DNA from: Roseateles sp.
GTDB lineage: Bacteria; Pseudomonadota; Gammaproteobacteria; Burkholderiales; Burkholderiaceae_C
DNA length: 64,000 nucleotides
Reading direction: 5' to 3'
NCBI GenBank assembly: GCA_016790285.1
Contig: JAEUPJ010000046.1
Location: 56,531-120,530 of the forward strand
Below, piece by piece: positions 62,911 through 64,000 of this stretch (its first letter is position 1; every line of letters starts with the position of its first letter). The translations under genes were made by a program, and so were the position numbers. Below the pieces are notes generated by a model that did not search any database, was not told where the DNA came from, and saw only the letters and a program-made list of their open reading frames with translations.

Positions 62911-63806
62911 TGAGCGCCGTGCTTGAGAAACACATCGACCCGCCCGGCCCCGCGCGGGAGTTCTGGCAGGGCTTCACCGCCAACCGGGGCGCGTTCGCGG
63001 CGCTGGTCGTCTTCGCGCTGATCGCCATCGCCTCGCTGCTGGCCCCGCTGATCGCGCCGCACGACCCCATCGAGCAGTACCGCGATTTCATGCTGACCCC
63101 GCCCGTGTGGGCCGAAGGCGGCAGCACGCGCTTCCTGCTGGGCACGGACGAGCTCGGGCGCGACATGCTGAGCCGCCTGCTGCATGGCGGCCGGGTGTCG
63201 CTGGGCATCGGCCTGGCGGCGGTGCTGATGTCGCTGCTGCCCGGCGTGCTGCTGGGGCTGCTGGCCGCGTTCTTCGAGCGCTGGCTGTCGCCGGCCATCA
63301 TGCGGGTGATGGACATCGTGCTGGCCCTGCCCGCGCTGCTGCTGGCCATCTGCGTGATCACGATCCTCGGGCCGGGGCTGGTCAACACGGTGATCGCGAT
63401 TGCGATTGGCGCGCTGCCGGGCTACGTGCGGCTCACGCGTGCGGCGGCGCTGGGCGAGATCAACCGCGACTACGTGACGGCCAGCCGCGTGGCGGGTGCC
63501 GGCGTGTGGCGGCTGATGTTCATCACGGTGCTGCCCAACTGCATGGCGCCGTTGATCGTGAATGCGACGCTGAGCTTCTCCTCGGCCATCCTGGAGACGG
63601 CGGGGCTCGGCTTCCTGGGCCTGGGGGTGCAGGCGCCCACGCCGGAGTGGGGGACGATGCTGTCGGCGGCGCGGGACTACATCACGCGGGCGCCGTGGGT
63701 GGTCACCTTGCCGGGGCTGACGATCCTCGTGACGGTGTTGGCCATCAATTTGATGGGGGATGGGCTGCGGGATGCGCTCGATCCGAAGTTGAAGAAAGTC
63801 GCCTGA
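62910..63806 (+). CDS. Oligopeptide/dipeptide ABC permease DppC/OppC-like
   Basis: A 298-residue permease. The DppC pattern is clear: an N-terminal helix after AREFWQGFTANRGAFAALVVF, LLGTDELGRDMLSRLLHGGRVSLGIG, the coupling loop INRDYVTASRVAGAGVWRLM, and ETAGLGFLGLGVQAPTPEWGTML. Pairs with the DppB-like gene. No ATPase or binding-protein gene lies in the remaining window, so they may be further right or elsewhere. Confidence 0.93.
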   Translation: MSAVLEKHIDPPGPAREFWQGFTANRGAFAALVVFALIAIASLLAPLIAPHDPIEQYRDFMLTPPVWAEGGSTRFLLGTDELGRDMLSRLLHGGRVSLGIGLAAVLMSLLPGVLLGLLAAFFERWLSPAIMRVMDIVLALPALLLAICVITILGPGLVNTVIAIAIGALPGYVRLTRAAALGEINRDYVTASRVAGAGVWRLMFITVLPNCMAPLIVNATLSFSSAILETAGLGFLGLGVQAPTPEWGTMLSAARDYITRAPWVVTLPGLTILVTVLAINLMGDGLRDALDPKLKKVA

Positions 63807-64000
63807 TGTTTGTTCGTGGCTTTGGCTTGGTGGCGAGGCCGAGCGGGGAGTTCGCCCCCGCGGGCGACCTACTTTTTGTGTCGACAAAAAGTAGGCAAAA
63901 AACGACCCCTGCAAAACCGCCCCTGCGGGGTCCCCTGCGATGCTCGAAGCCCGGGGCCGCGCCCAACTCACTTCGCTACGCTCCGTTCAGACAAAGGGGC
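63807..64000. repeat. Dispersed intergenic repeat with perfect hairpin, running to window edge
   Basis: CCTACTTTTTGT (63868-63879)-GTCG-ACAAAAAGTAGG (63884-63895) is a perfect 12-base stem. It is followed by a CCCCTGCGGGG-type hairpin near 63922 and then sequence without coding character. Blocks of this kind recur between genes in Roseateles/Rubrivivax-like genomes. The first hairpin may terminate the permease transcript. Confidence 0.65.

Overview
This is a very GC-rich, gene-dense window from a Gram-negative bacterium, most likely a betaproteobacterium of the order Burkholderiales (Roseateles / Rubrivivax / Mitsuaria type). The evidence is the bufferin genes, Tat-exported PhoD, several PEP-CTERM proteins, DUF779 and DUF3348/DUF802/DUF2894 families, and an intergenic repeat at the right edge of a kind common in that order. 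No rRNA, tRNA, CRISPR array or intact insertion sequence was seen. Reading direction alternates in short operons, many with 4-bp ATGA/GTGA overlaps.

Left part (1-7.4 kb). A bufferin operon on the minus strand (bufA precursor, bufB maturase, bufC partner cut by the window edge) is followed by a plus-strand cell-wall recycling operon: MurNAc-6-P etherase murQ, an AmpG-type permease, a NagX-type membrane acyltransferase and a DigH-like (GHL10) lipoprotein glycosidase. A DeoR regulator follows, reading in from the right.

7.4-16.8 kb is a phosphate-ester acquisition locus. It has a TonB receptor, a Tat-exported PhoD-like phosphatase, a complete ABC importer (binding protein, two permeases, ATPase) with a cytoplasmic alkaline-phosphatase-fold enzyme inside the operon, and a secreted glycerophosphodiester phosphodiesterase. 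Two sequences laid out like PhoB boxes (7-4-7) precede the receptor and the phosphodiesterase, so phosphate-starvation control is likely.

16.8-29.8 kb holds a GNAT enzyme, a LysR regulator divergent from an SbtA-like bicarbonate permease, a PEP-CTERM protein, and an aldehyde dehydrogenase/DUF779 operon with a textbook sigma-54 promoter. It also holds an AraC regulator, a pectinolytic operon (PL1 lyase, unknown helical protein, PL9 lyase) and an AcoR-type sigma-54 activator. The activator's presumed binding site, CTGTC-N-CGAAATG-NN-ACAG, occurs both before the dehydrogenase and before the activator's own gene.

29.8-32 kb is a visibly AT-richer insert. It carries an unrecognised two-gene operon (319-aa soluble protein plus 169-aa four-helix membrane protein) placed exactly at the odd 3' end of the activator gene. 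It is the best candidate here for an undescribed, possibly defence-type, system.

32-49 kb is a mixture: small membrane and secreted proteins, HNH nuclease, two PEP-CTERM proteins, a CBM2-GH5 cellulase, a TonB receptor, a TrhA-type membrane protein, an SRAP DNA-protein crosslink peptidase and a GAF-PAS4-GGDEF-EAL c-di-GMP enzyme. 49-53 kb has a cold-shock gene, a second-type infA, an esterase, a threonine-aldolase-like enzyme and the metal exporter dmeF. 53.3-57.6 kb is a four-gene operon (DUF3348, DUF802, OmpA/MotB-like, DUF2894) that looks like a MotAB/ZorAB-type ion-driven stator with a long coiled-coil tail. The right end holds a PL3 pectate lyase paired with another unknown helical protein, a creatininase/GNAT pair, a lipoprotein amidase and two dipeptide-type ABC permeases.
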